DNA of 27,399 nucleotides from an uncultured Negativicutes bacterium (GCA_937926555.1 CALAZX010000222.1:1-27399); one strand, 5' to 3'; shown: positions 1 to 9,634, numbered from the stretch's first letter. Notes: generated from the sequence alone by a model not told the origin. Program-made: numbers and translations.

Positions 1-77
1 CCACGGGGCCGGGCGGACTGTCTCCGCCACGCAAAAGAGCGCGCCATTCCTTCAGACGGAATGCCACGTACTCCTAT

Positions 78-106
78 ATTGTATCAAAAAAACGTCCAAA
101 AAACTA
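78..106 (-). promoter_or_regulatory. possible extended -10 promoter reading out of the left edge
   Basis: On the minus strand a TACAAT -10 (78-83) is preceded by TGA, giving an extended -10. The -35 region near 101-106 is poor. It would drive a gene beyond the left edge. Bases 1-77 show no gene start. There is only a short imperfect inverted repeat (CATTCC/GGAATG) near 45-65. Confidence 0.35.
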
Positions 107-126
107 TTCCACGCCCCGTATCCGGG

Positions 127-160
127 CAAAATAAAAGAGGACCGGCCTATGCCGGTCCTC
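127..160 (-). terminator. intrinsic terminator of glpX
   Basis: A perfect 10-bp stem (137-146 with 151-160, CTAT loop) is followed on the minus strand by TTTTATTTT. It lies 40 bases after the glpX stop codon. Confidence 0.9.
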
Positions 161-200
161 CCGTAGCGGGTCACCCCGCCTCTGTTCATTTTTTATTCCA

Positions 201-1166
201 TCACAGCTTGACGGAGAAGCCTTTCTTGTTGCGCAACTCATGGACAGCGTCCACAAAGCGTACCGTGCCGGTCTTGTACCGCATGGATACGGTATGGGTC
301 CGGACACCGCCGCCGAAGTAGCGCACGCCGTTGAGCATGTTGCTCTCGGTGATGGCGGTAGCGGTGAACATGCAGTCGTCACCTTTCACCATGTCATCGA
401 TGGTCAGCACCTGGTTCACGTCCTTGATGCCCATCTCATGGCAGCGTCTGATCTGCTCCTCGCTCTCGGGGCACAGACGGGCCTGCATGTCGCCACCCAG
501 GCATTTCAGGGCTGCGGCGCCCAGCACGCCTTCCGGTGCGCCGCCCTTGCCGATGTACATATGCACGCCGGTGCCTTCGATACCCGCGTTCATCACCGGG
601 TTCACGTCACCGTCGGTGATCAGCTGGATACGGGCGCCTGCGCGGCGGATACGGTCCATCAAGTCGTAGTGGCGCTGACGGTCCAGCAGGACAACGGTCA
701 GGTCGGCCACGTCACGGTTCAGGGCCTTGGCCACGTTGGCCAGGTTCTCCTCGATAGGAGCGTTGATGTCGATGCAGCCTTTGGCGCGGGGGCCTACTGC
801 GATCTTCTCCATATACATGTCAGGGGCATGGAGCAGGCATCCTGCCGGAGCGATGGCGATAACGGCGATGGCGCCGGGCTGGCCTTTGGCTACCAGGTTC
901 GTGCCCTCCACCGGATCCACGGCGATATCCACCGCATCTCCGCCGGCACCTACCTTCTCGCCGATATACAGCATCGGAGCCTCGTCCATCTCTCCTTCGC
1001 CGATCACAACCGTGCCCTCGATGTTCACGGTGTCAAACATTTTACGCATTGCGTCCACTGCCAGCCGGTCGGTCTCGTTCTTGTCGCCACGACCCACGCT
1101 GCGGGCGGATGCAATTGCAGCAGCCTCTGTTACGCGCACAAACTCCATTGACAGTTCTCTGTTCAC
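201..1166 (-). CDS. glpX: fructose-1,6-bisphosphatase class II (GlpX)
   Basis: Hydrolyses fructose-1,6-bisphosphate to fructose-6-phosphate in cytosolic gluconeogenesis. It belongs to the lithium-sensitive, metal-dependent phosphatase fold. The 321-residue protein shows the family motifs GEGEMDEAP (about 56-64) and DPVEGT (84-89), which hold the metal and phosphate ligands. Its length is normal for GlpX. A GTG start at 1166 is chosen because AAAGGTGG lies just upstream of it. The in-frame ATG at 1184 would place that ribosome site inside the coding sequence and adds six unconserved residues. The gene has its own promoter candidate and a strong terminator, so it looks monocistronic, although it follows pyrG in the same orientation as in related Firmicutes. 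Confidence 0.96.
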   Translation of the reverse strand: MNRELSMEFVRVTEAAAIASARSVGRGDKNETDRLAVDAMRKMFDTVNIEGTVVIGEGEMDEAPMLYIGEKVGAGGDAVDIAVDPVEGTNLVAKGQPGAIAVIAIAPAGCLLHAPDMYMEKIAVGPRAKGCIDINAPIEENLANVAKALNRDVADLTVVLLDRQRHYDLMDRIRRAGARIQLITDGDVNPVMNAGIEGTGVHMYIGKGGAPEGVLGAAALKCLGGDMQARLCPESEEQIRRCHEMGIKDVNQVLTIDDMVKGDDCMFTATAITESNMLNGVRYFGGGVRTHTVSMRYKTGTVRFVDAVHELRNKKGFSVKL

Positions 1167-1237
1167 TTGACTACCACCTTTCATTATCTCTCATCAGCCT
1201 GTATGGTTGTTTTTTCAGACAGTCTGTTACTGTACTA

Positions 1238-1266
1238 ATTATTGCACTTTACCGGATTTTTGACAA
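1238..1266 (-). promoter_or_regulatory. glpX promoter candidate
   Basis: Minus-strand TTGTCA (1261-1266), a 17-base spacer, then AATAAT (1238-1243). An alternative is TTTACA (1297-1302), 16 bases, TACACT (1275-1280). Both sit in the AT-rich part of the 1167-1513 spacer, which otherwise holds only the pyrG terminator. I see no gene in it. Confidence 0.55.
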
Positions 1267-1433
1267 GGAAATTAAGTGTACAACATATAGAAAAAGTGTA
1301 AATCATACCCCTCTTCCGCAACCTTCCATCTACTCTATTGGCATTTTGCCAGAACTTGCGGTCTTTCCGGATTTCCCGGAGCGGTTTCCACGTTTCCTCA
1401 CGGTCATACACCTGCCGCCTCCCCTCTTTCGGC

Positions 1434-1471
1434 AAAAGAAAAGGCAGGCCGCGCAGCTGCACGGTCTGCCT
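1434..1471 (-). terminator. intrinsic terminator of pyrG
   Basis: Stem AGGCAGACCG/CGGCCTGCCT with one mismatch (1442-1451 with 1462-1471), followed on the minus strand by TTTTCTTTT. It is about 40 bases past the pyrG stop. Confidence 0.85.
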
Positions 1472-1513
1472 CTGTATTATTCTGTTATGATACGGCTCTC
1501 AGCGCCGTTCCGG

Positions 1514-3133
<1,620 letters not shown>

Positions 3134-3241
3134 CTAATTCCCGTCCCTTCTTCATTACAAAACTGATCGGTGGCTGTCCTGTCCGTCCTTGTACACAAAA
3201 CAGCTCATAGTTAGGTTATTTTACATTATATTGATAATTCT

Positions 3242-3270
3242 ATTATAGATTTTATAGCCGGTAAAGACAA
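3242..3270 (-). promoter_or_regulatory. pyrG promoter
   Basis: Minus-strand TTGTCT (3265-3270), an exact 17-base spacer, then TATAAT (3242-3247). The -35 box lies only eight bases past the argS stop. No intrinsic terminator is visible between argS and pyrG. The leader is about 100 bases long. I saw no obvious terminator in it with the C-rich start typical of PyrG attenuation in Bacillus. Confidence 0.75.
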
Positions 3271-3277
3271 GTTGAAA

Positions 3278-4936
3278 TTACATCTGTTCCGGTGCGGAAA
3301 CGCCCAGAATGCCCAGGGCATGCCGGATGACGTGCCCTACAGAAATCACCAGGGCCAGACGGGCCTGCTGCAGGTCCTCGCTGACGCCCAGGATGCGGCA
3401 CTGGTTGTAGGCCGTATGGAAGAGGCCCGCCAGGTCGAACACATAATGGGCCACATGCTGCACGGCGCGCTCTTTGGCGGCGGTGGCCAGCATCTCCGGA
3501 TACTCGCCCATCTTCTTGATCAGGTCGATCTCAACCGGCTCGGTGAGCAGGCTGTAGTTGGCCTTGTCGGCGATGGTCACGCCTTCCTCCTTCACCTGCC
3601 GCAGGATGCTGCAGATGCGGGCGTGTGCGTACTGCACGTAGAATACCGGGTTGTCGTTGGATTTCTTCTTCGCCAGGTCCAGGTCGAAGTCCAGCTGGCT
3701 GTCGATGGAGCGCATCACGAAGAAGAAACGTGCGGCGTCGGTGCCCACCTCTTCAATCAGCTCGTTCAGCGTCACGCTCTGGCCGGTACGTTTGGACATC
3801 TTCACCAGTTCACCGTTACGGAACAGGCTCACCATCTGCAGCACCAGCACTTCCAGCTGCTCGGGGCCGTAGCCCATGCACTGCATGGCGGCCTTCATGC
3901 GGGCGATATAGCCGTGATGGTCGGCGCCCCACAGGTTGATCACACGGTCGAAACCGCGTTTGAACTTGTTGTCATGGTAGGCGATGTCGGCTGCGAAGTA
4001 GGTGGGCACGCCGTTGTCGCGGATGACAACGCGGTCCTTGTCGTCGCCGAACTCGGTGGATTTCAGCCACAGGGCGCCGCCCTGCTCGTACATATAGCCT
4101 TTCTCCTTGAGGATCTCGCAGGCTTCCTCGATCTTGTGGTTCTCGTGGAGGGTCTTCTCGCTGAACCAGCTGTCGAAATGCACGTTGAAGGCTTCCAGGT
4201 CCTCACGCAGCGCCGCCAGTTTCTCCTGGTAGGCGATGGTCTTGAACTGCTCCAGGCGCTCCTCCTCGCTCATGCCGAGGAACTTGTCGCCGTATTTGTC
4301 CACGATGCGCTGTGCGGTCTCCACGATGTCATGGCCGTGATAGCCGTCCTCGGGGAACTCCACTTCCTTGCCCATCAGTTCCAGGTAACGGGCGTTGACG
4401 GAACGGGCCAGGTTGTTCATCTGGTTGCCGGCGTCGTTGATGTAGTACTCACGCTCCACCTGGTAGCCGGCTTTCTTCAGCAGGTTGCCCAGGGCGCTGC
4501 CCACTGCGGCGCCGCGGCCGTGTCCCACATGCAGGGGACCGGTGGGGTTGGCGCTGACATATTCCAGCTGGATCTTCTCATCGGATGCCGGGGGCAGGTC
4601 GCCGTACTTCTCGCCGGCTTCCACAATCTTGCCCAGCAGCTCGTATACCCAGTTGGGGTTCAGGTAGAAGTTGATGAAGCCGGGGCCTGCGATCTCGGCC
4701 CGCTCCACGTAGGAGCAGTCCAGATGCTCCACGATGTACTGTGCCAGCACACGTGGGTTGCAGCGCAGGGTCCGTGCGGACTGCATGGCGAAGTTGCTGG
4801 CGAAGTCGCCGAACTCCTTCTTCGGCGGAACCTCCAGCAGCACCTCCGGCAGCTCTCCGTCCTTCACCACGCCGGCGGCGATGGCCTCCCGGGCGGTTGC
4901 TACAATGGCGTCTGATAATACTTTTTTGATATCCAA
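3278..4936 (-). CDS. argS: arginyl-tRNA synthetase
   Basis: Charges tRNA-Arg with arginine; cytosolic class I synthetase. The 552-residue protein has the N-terminal additional domain (FGDFASN region near 42-48), the HIGH signature as HVGH (136-139) within an SANPTGPLHVGHGRG block, a KMSKR signature near residue 380, and the C-terminal DALR anticodon-binding domain ending at the usual short tail. Length is normal. The start ATG has a GAGGAGGAAA site about eight bases upstream. It is preceded by DUF1934, a common neighbour of argS in Firmicutes. A small terminator-like hairpin lies between the two. Confidence 0.98.
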   Translation of the reverse strand: MDIKKVLSDAIVATAREAIAAGVVKDGELPEVLLEVPPKKEFGDFASNFAMQSARTLRCNPRVLAQYIVEHLDCSYVERAEIAGPGFINFYLNPNWVYELLGKIVEAGEKYGDLPPASDEKIQLEYVSANPTGPLHVGHGRGAAVGSALGNLLKKAGYQVEREYYINDAGNQMNNLARSVNARYLELMGKEVEFPEDGYHGHDIVETAQRIVDKYGDKFLGMSEEERLEQFKTIAYQEKLAALREDLEAFNVHFDSWFSEKTLHENHKIEEACEILKEKGYMYEQGGALWLKSTEFGDDKDRVVIRDNGVPTYFAADIAYHDNKFKRGFDRVINLWGADHHGYIARMKAAMQCMGYGPEQLEVLVLQMVSLFRNGELVKMSKRTGQSVTLNELIEEVGTDAARFFFVMRSIDSQLDFDLDLAKKKSNDNPVFYVQYAHARICSILRQVKEEGVTIADKANYSLLTEPVEIDLIKKMGEYPEMLATAAKERAVQHVAHYVFDLAGLFHTAYNQCRILGVSEDLQQARLALVISVGHVIRHALGILGVSAPEQM

Positions 4937-4953
4937 GGTGTTTCCTCCTCTAC

Positions 4954-4973
4954 AAAAACCGGCACCCGCCGGT
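4954..4973 (-). terminator. short terminator-like hairpin in front of argS
   Basis: Minus-strand ACCGGC-GGGT-GCCGGT followed directly by TTTTTG, ending a few bases before the argS ribosome site (4944-4950). The stem is only 6 bp, so it may terminate DUF1934 transcripts partially or act as an attenuator. A second hairpin (CCTGCC/GGCAGG, 4996-5009) lies upstream. Confidence 0.45.
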
Positions 4974-5081
4974 CCTTCCCTTTCTCATGGTCTGCCCTGC
5001 CGTGGCAGGCGGGACTTCCTATATAATGCGGTGGTCTGTGGTGCGTCATGCGCCCGGCTCTCTCATGGCGGCCGGTCCGGG

Positions 5082-5525
5082 TCAGTTCTCCCCGTCCTTC
5101 TCCGCTTCCGGCTCCACCAGAATCTCCAGCTTCATCCGGTTGGTCTCCCCGTCCCCTTCCCCGTAGGAAAGGTCGTACTGCAGCTCCAGCCGCCAGCCTG
5201 AAGGGATCCGCTCCACATTCAGCCGGGAGGTGGTCACCGCGATGGGGATGTCCATGTAGGGCGTATGGTACATGCACCGGTGTGTCATGCCCTCTTTGAA
5301 CTCCTGCTGCATGGAATAGCTGCCGTGCCGGATCAGGGTCACCTGGTCGTCCCACCATTTGATGGTGGTCACCGAACCCTCCATGCCGGTCATCTCCGAC
5401 TCCTCATACCGCGCGTAGTGGACCCGGTTCTTCTCGGCGTAGCCGCCGAAGCTGACCAGATCCATCTTCTGGGATTCCCCGGAAGACATGGTATCGCTTT
5501 TTACTGTGATCTTGGCTTCTCTCAT
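5082..5525 (-). CDS. DUF1934 (YwiB-like) beta-barrel protein
   Basis: A 147-residue cytosolic protein matching the DUF1934/YwiB family, which has a calycin-like beta-barrel fold and no established reaction. Family-like features are the N-terminal strand ending in QKMDLVSFGGYAEKN, a central YEESEMTGMEGSVTTIKW segment and a C-terminal LQYDLSYGEG strand. The ATG at 5525 is chosen because ATAGGAGAAATT sits directly before it. An upstream in-frame start would add seven residues and include that site. It is the first gene of the DUF1934-argS pair. I infer a link to argS only from conserved neighbourhood. Confidence 0.88.
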   Translation of the reverse strand: MREAKITVKSDTMSSGESQKMDLVSFGGYAEKNRVHYARYEESEMTGMEGSVTTIKWWDDQVTLIRHGSYSMQQEFKEGMTHRCMYHTPYMDIPIAVTTSRLNVERIPSGWRLELQYDLSYGEGDGETNRMKLEILVEPEAEKDGEN

Positions 5526-5647
5526 AATTTCTCCTATAAAAAACAAGGAGAGCCGTTCCCTTTCGTCATCAGATTCTGTCGAAAAGGAGCAAGCTCCTTA
5601 AACCGGATTCTGATTTTTTCACATACCTCCGGCAAATTATTCAATCT

Positions 5648-5677
5648 ATTATATATCATCCCCGCCAAAAAGGTCAA
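5648..5677 (-). promoter_or_regulatory. promoter of DUF1934-argS
   Basis: Minus-strand TTGACC (5672-5677), an 18-base spacer, then TATAAT (5648-5653). The leader of about 120 bases contains a 7-bp perfect hairpin (AAGGAGC/GCTCCTT, 5584-5599). Confidence 0.75.
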
Positions 5678-5700
5678 GAAATCCGGAGAGATATTTTCAC

Positions 5701-5759
5701 TTTCCCGGATTCCACAAAAAATACATTTTTCCTCTTTTTAAAAAGAGTTCTTCGGGAAA
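5701..5759. repeat. nested inverted repeats between divergent DUF1934 and putP promoters
   Basis: A perfect 16-base palindrome CTCTTTTTAAAAAGAG (5732-5747) lies inside a wider inverted repeat, TTTCCCG (5701-5707) with CGGGAAA (5753-5759). The 372-base spacer 5526-5897 otherwise holds the two divergent promoters. The palindrome could be an operator for either one. Confidence 0.5.
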
Positions 5760-5816
5760 ATTGTAACAGATTATCTGTAAAAAACCCTCTTTTTCCCCAT
5801 ATATTCCGCTTTTCTG

Positions 5817-5845
5817 TTGCACCGGGGCCGGTTTTGTATTAGAAT
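5817..5845 (+). promoter_or_regulatory. putP promoter
   Basis: TTGCAC (5817-5822), a 17-base spacer, then TAGAAT (5840-5845), about 50 bases before the start codon. Confidence 0.6.
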
Positions 5846-5897
5846 ATGTCTATGTCTTGAATACGTTTGAAAAATAAAAGTTTCACCAGGAGGAAAC

Positions 5898-7412
5898 ATG
5901 GACCACGGAATACTTGTCACACTGATTTTATACTTTATCGTCATGTTCGGTATGGGCATCGCCCATTTCAATAGAAAAGAGAACCTGGAGGGCTACCTCC
6001 TCGGCGGCCGCAAGGTGGGGCCATGGGTTTCCGCCATGAGTGCGGAGGCCAGCGACATGAGCGGCTGGATGCTGATGGGCCTGCCGGGCTACGCCTACAT
6101 GTGCGGCGTCAGCGCCTACTGGATCGCCCTGGGTCTGGCCATCGGCACCTATCTGAACTGGGTCTTCGTGGCCCAGCGCCTTCGCGTCTTCACCGCGGTG
6201 ACCAACAACTCCCTCACCATCCCCGACTTCTTCGAGAACCGGTACGGTGACAAGAGCAAGATGCTCCGGGTTGTCTGCGCCGTCTTCATCTTCATCTTTT
6301 TCCTGATCTACACCGCCTCCAGCTTCGTGGCCGGAGGACGTCTCTTCAACACGGTGTTCGGCCTGGACTACGTGTCCTCCTTGATCATCACCGCCGGCAT
6401 CGTGGTTTTCTACAGCTTCTTCGGCGGCTATACCGCTGTCTGCCGTACGGACTTCTTCCAGGGCTGCCTGATGTTCTTCACGATCATCATCGTCCCTGTC
6501 ACCGCCATGATGGCCAGCGGTGGCCCCGCTGCCACGGTGCACAAGCTCCATGACATCAACGCCGGCTTCTTCAGCTTCTTCACCGACGCTACCGGTCAGT
6601 CCCTGTCCGCAGTGGCGATCATCTCCCTGCTGGCCTGGGGCCTGGGCTACTTCGGTCAGCCCCACATCATCGTGCGCTTCATGGGCATCCGCTCCGCCAA
6701 GGACATCCCCCAGGCGATCCGCATCGCCATGGTCTGGGTTGTCTTCTCCCTCTTCTTCGCCGTCGCCTCCGGCATGGTGGGCAGAGTCGTGCTGGGCGAC
6801 ACCCTCCAGGGCGTGCAGGCCGAGACTGTCTTCCTGACTCTGAGCGGCAACTACTTCACCTCCGTGGTGGCAGGTGTCATCATCGCCGCCATCCTGGGCG
6901 CCATCATGAGCACCTCCTCCAGCCAGCTGCTGGTATCCGCCTCCGCCATCACCACTGACTTCTACCACGCGCTGATCCGCAAAAACGCCAGCACCCACGA
7001 GCTGGTGATGGTCAGCCGCCTGGCGGTGTTCTTCGTGGCCATCTGCTCCATGCTGCTGGCCCTGAACCCCAACAACTATATCCTGGACCTGGTGGCTTAC
7101 GCCTGGGCGGGCTTCGGCGCCGCCTTCGGTCCCCTGGTGCTGTTCTCCCTGTACTGGAAGCGCACCACCCTGAAAGGCGCCATCGCAGGCGTTGTCTGCG
7201 GCGGCATGACGGTCCTCATCTGGAAGAACTTCCTGGCCTGGACCAACCTGTACGAGATCCTGCCCGGCTTCATCATCTCCAGCCTGGCCATCTACATTGT
7301 CAGCAAACTGGACAAGGAACCCGGCAAAGCCCTCACCGACAAGTTCGACGAGGCCGTGTCCGTACTCCGTTCCGGCGAGGACATCCCGCCCTCCCGCAAC
7401 GAGGACCTGTGA
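5898..7412 (+). CDS. putP: sodium/proline symporter (PutP-type SSS transporter)
   Basis: Inner-membrane Na+-coupled uptake of proline or a related solute. The 504-residue protein belongs to the solute:sodium symporter family. It starts with a short hydrophobic helix (YFIVMFGMGI). Next come the FLLGGR-like segment YLLGGRKVGPW and the SAEASDMSGWMLMGLPG stretch that is diagnostic of PutP, followed by the usual series of about 13 membrane helices. Length matches the family. AGGAGG lies eight bases before the ATG. A terminator follows, so the gene is monocistronic. Proline specificity is inferred from the close PutP-like signature and could be narrower or broader. The tail just past the stop codon is odd (see findings). 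Confidence 0.9.
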   Translation: MDHGILVTLILYFIVMFGMGIAHFNRKENLEGYLLGGRKVGPWVSAMSAEASDMSGWMLMGLPGYAYMCGVSAYWIALGLAIGTYLNWVFVAQRLRVFTAVTNNSLTIPDFFENRYGDKSKMLRVVCAVFIFIFFLIYTASSFVAGGRLFNTVFGLDYVSSLIITAGIVVFYSFFGGYTAVCRTDFFQGCLMFFTIIIVPVTAMMASGGPAATVHKLHDINAGFFSFFTDATGQSLSAVAIISLLAWGLGYFGQPHIIVRFMGIRSAKDIPQAIRIAMVWVVFSLFFAVASGMVGRVVLGDTLQGVQAETVFLTLSGNYFTSVVAGVIIAAILGAIMSTSSSQLLVSASAITTDFYHALIRKNASTHELVMVSRLAVFFVAICSMLLALNPNNYILDLVAYAWAGFGAAFGPLVLFSLYWKRTTLKGAIAGVVCGGMTVLIWKNFLAWTNLYEILPGFIISSLAIYIVSKLDKEPGKALTDKFDEAVSVLRSGEDIPPSRNEDL

Positions 7413-7496
7413 TTCGGAACAGGCACCGGAAAAGTTGCAGGAAGAATTCGCAGGACAGCCTGCAGATCACCAGCAACAACCGGACCATGGAATCAG

Positions 7497-7528
7497 AACC
7501 GCCAGCCTTCACGGCCGGCGGTTTTTTC
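7497..7528 (+). terminator. intrinsic terminator of putP
   Basis: Stem AACCGCC (7497-7503) with GGCGGTT (7517-7523) runs into a T6 tract, about 85 bases after the putP stop. Confidence 0.85.
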
Positions 7529-7604
7529 ATGCCCGGAAGAAAGGCGCACACTCTTCCCGGTGAGCATTCCGGCAATCCCATATCATGCTCCATCCCGGTC
7601 AGCA

Positions 7605-7651
7605 GAAAACCCCCGCACAGGACTCTTGCCAGTCCCGTACGGGGGTCTTTT
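7605..7651. terminator. bidirectional intrinsic terminator
   Basis: ACCCCCG (7609-7615) pairs with CGGGGGT (7640-7646). There is an inner GGACT/AGTCC stem and T-rich flanks on both strands (CTTTT plus, TTTTC minus). It serves the minus-strand gene ending at 7739 and backs up the putP terminator. The rest of 7413-7738 shows nothing further. Confidence 0.8.
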
Positions 7652-7738
7652 CCGTTCTTGTCATCTGCTTCATCCGGTCCGGACCGCAGGCCTCACCGGC
7701 TGTGCCAATCCGTCCGGGATGCGTCTCCGTCTTCCGGA

Positions 7739-8176
7739 TCAGCGCATGCCTTCGATGAAATCCTCAAAGTAGTCGATCAGTTTGGGATGTCCCTTCACCG
7801 TCAGGTCCAGCAGGTCCAGACCGTAGGAGTTGTAGGGTTTCTCGGCCAGTTTCATCTCCAGGCCTTCCTTCTCGTACTCTTTCAGCATTTTCAGGACAAA
7901 GCGGTTCACTTCACCCTGGGCGTCCACGTTCAGAGGGATGATCCGGGTCTCCGGCTCGAAATCCTCCACCGTCAGGTCCCAGCCGCCGGGAATAGGCGGT
8001 TTGCGTTCCACTTTGATGAAATAGGTGGGAGAGAAGCCCGCATAAGTGCCGAAGGGTTTGAACATTTTCGCCTTCTGCAGCGGATATCCGTTCTCGTTGC
8101 CCCATTTGACAATCGCGTCGGACACCTCGTTGTTATGGATCATGCTGGGTAATGAATCTGTTTTCAATACTGCCAT
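7739..8176 (-). CDS. hypothetical protein, 145 residues
   Basis: I do not recognise a family. The protein is soluble, with no signal peptide or membrane helix. It has a mixed N-terminal half (KPFGTYAGFSPTYFIKVERKPPIPGGWDL) and a charged helical C-terminal half (VLKMLKEYEKEGLEMKLAEK, then LIDYFEDFIEGM). The ATG at 8176 is chosen because GAGGAGGAGAA precedes it. A TTG two codons upstream is too close to that site. It has its own promoter and ends at a strong terminator, so it is a stand-alone expressed gene. Nothing in the neighbourhood indicates a role. Confidence 0.8.
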   Translation of the reverse strand: MAVLKTDSLPSMIHNNEVSDAIVKWGNENGYPLQKAKMFKPFGTYAGFSPTYFIKVERKPPIPGGWDLTVEDFEPETRIIPLNVDAQGEVNRFVLKMLKEYEKEGLEMKLAEKPYNSYGLDLLDLTVKGHPKLIDYFEDFIEGMR

Positions 8177-8246
8177 AGTCAATTCTCCTCCTCAGATATA
8201 TAGTCACCGGCGTCCGTTATGGGAGACCGGCGGTACTTCCATCTCC

Positions 8247-8275
8247 ATTTTACCGTATCCTGCATAATAATTCAA
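8247..8275 (-). promoter_or_regulatory. promoter of the 145-residue protein gene
   Basis: Minus-strand TTGAAT (8270-8275), a 17-base spacer, then TAAAAT (8247-8252). Confidence 0.65.
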
Positions 8276-8347
8276 TCAAAACGGGGGAATATCTGAGGAA
8301 CCCCATGGGAATGCCGTCAGAGATGGTTTCCGCCGCCATGGCCTCCC

Positions 8348-9634
8348 TCACTTCCCGGGGACGGTCTCCTTCAGCACGGCAAGAAACTCCTGCCATACGC
8401 CGGGAAGCAGCGCCAGCGCCGCCTGCGCCTGGCTTCCCTGCCAGGCAAGGAACTGCCGGGTCTCCTCGTTGAGGGCCCGGTCCTTCCTGTATTTCCGGCA
8501 GATGCCGGCGGCCCAGAGGGCGTTGATATAGTCGTCGTGAAGCAGGCCCAGCATGTCCTGCAGCTGTTTCAGCCGCCGCAGGAGGTTCAGGTCCAGCCGC
8601 ACCACGTCCAGTGTCTGCACCACATAGCGGAACCGTTTCACTTTGATGCGGATCTTGTGCAGGTCCTTCATCTCCCGGAAATCGGTGTACTTCCGGCTCA
8701 TGTTCTCCAGCCGGTCCGCCCAGTGGGCCAGACGCCGTTCGGAATAGTCACGGACATGCTCCTTGGCGGAGCGCCATTTCAGTGAGCCCATGAGCCACAG
8801 CAGGAACCGTGCCAGCTGCAGAGTCCGCCCGTTGAGGCGGAACTTCCTATAGAACTTGGCGCTCTCCTCCTGCCGCAGCTCCTCCGCAACGCCTTCCAGC
8901 AGCAGGGGCTCCGGCATGGCGCAGCTGTCCCCGGTGATCGCGCCGTTGCTGTCGCAGCGCCGGTAACGCCGGCAGGTCTGCAGGAGCACATCCAGCTCCC
9001 GCATATTGGACAGCATCTCCGCGTCCTCCTTGAACTCCTGCTGCCAGCGGTAGACCACGTCGGAGGGGAGTCCCGCCTTGAAAAACACCAGGCAGGAGCG
9101 GAGACGCCGGAGTTTCACCCGGGTCTGGCGCACCAGCCGGGGATCCTCCCGGTTGCCGTCCAGCAGGTACCACTGCCAGCTGAGGCCGTAGACCTGCCAG
9201 CCCAGATAGTGGCCCATGACGGCCTTCACGCCCTCCTCCGGGTCCGCCGGCGGATAGGCCGCGCCGCCCATGGCCCGGAGCCGCAGTTTCAGATAGGGGT
9301 CCGCCAGCACGTAGCGGTCCTCCCCGGCCAGCACCTTCTCCGCCAACCGTTCCGCCTCTTTCTCGCCGCCGGTGCGGAACTGGATCACCACATCCTGCAT
9401 GGTAGTGATACTGTCCCCCACGATGAGGATGCCGTCGCGGATCCGCACGGTGACGCTGCCGCCGCCGGCTTTCCGCAGCCGCGTCTCCCGGTACCGGGCA
9501 TGGAGGTCGTCCCCGTAGGATTTCTCCCGCAGGCGCTCCTCCCCCCGCTCCAGGCTCAGCAGCGCCGCCATGGACGCCGCGAAATCAGCGGCCTGGTCCT
9601 CCTCCACCCGGTGGAGGCAGATGCTCTCAACCAT
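8348..9634 (-). CDS. CHAD domain protein (polyphosphate-associated)
   Basis: CHAD domains are alpha-helical, strongly basic and bind polyphosphate; they are often found near polyphosphate enzymes. In this 428-residue protein the CHAD region spans roughly 135-425. The two characteristic helix motifs are TRVKLRRLRSCLVFFK (171-186) and LHKIRIKVKRFRYVV (325-339). The latter is followed by LKQLQDMLGLLHDDYI. The N-terminal about 130 residues do not show the ExExK motif of a CYTH triphosphatase domain and are unassigned. The ATG overlaps the end of the upstream dehydrogenase by eight bases (9627-9634), which indicates translational coupling. Ppk1 and PPX-HD lie about 15 kb away on the same strand. 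The function as a polyphosphate binder is inferred from the family. Confidence 0.88.
   Translation of the reverse strand: MVESICLHRVEEDQAADFAASMAALLSLERGEERLREKSYGDDLHARYRETRLRKAGGGSVTVRIRDGILIVGDSITTMQDVVIQFRTGGEKEAERLAEKVLAGEDRYVLADPYLKLRLRAMGGAAYPPADPEEGVKAVMGHYLGWQVYGLSWQWYLLDGNREDPRLVRQTRVKLRRLRSCLVFFKAGLPSDVVYRWQQEFKEDAEMLSNMRELDVLLQTCRRYRRCDSNGAITGDSCAMPEPLLLEGVAEELRQEESAKFYRKFRLNGRTLQLARFLLWLMGSLKWRSAKEHVRDYSERRLAHWADRLENMSRKYTDFREMKDLHKIRIKVKRFRYVVQTLDVVRLDLNLLRRLKQLQDMLGLLHDDYINALWAAGICRKYRKDRALNEETRQFLAWQGSQAQAALALLPGVWQEFLAVLKETVPGK

Noticed and set aside
1235..1462. Possible 75-residue minus-strand gene between pyrG and glpX
   Set aside because: It runs through the pyrG terminator and the glpX promoter and has no ribosome site.
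4937..5081. T-box riboswitch before argS
   Set aside because: I could not find the T-box core sequence or a specifier-loop layout; only short hairpins are present.
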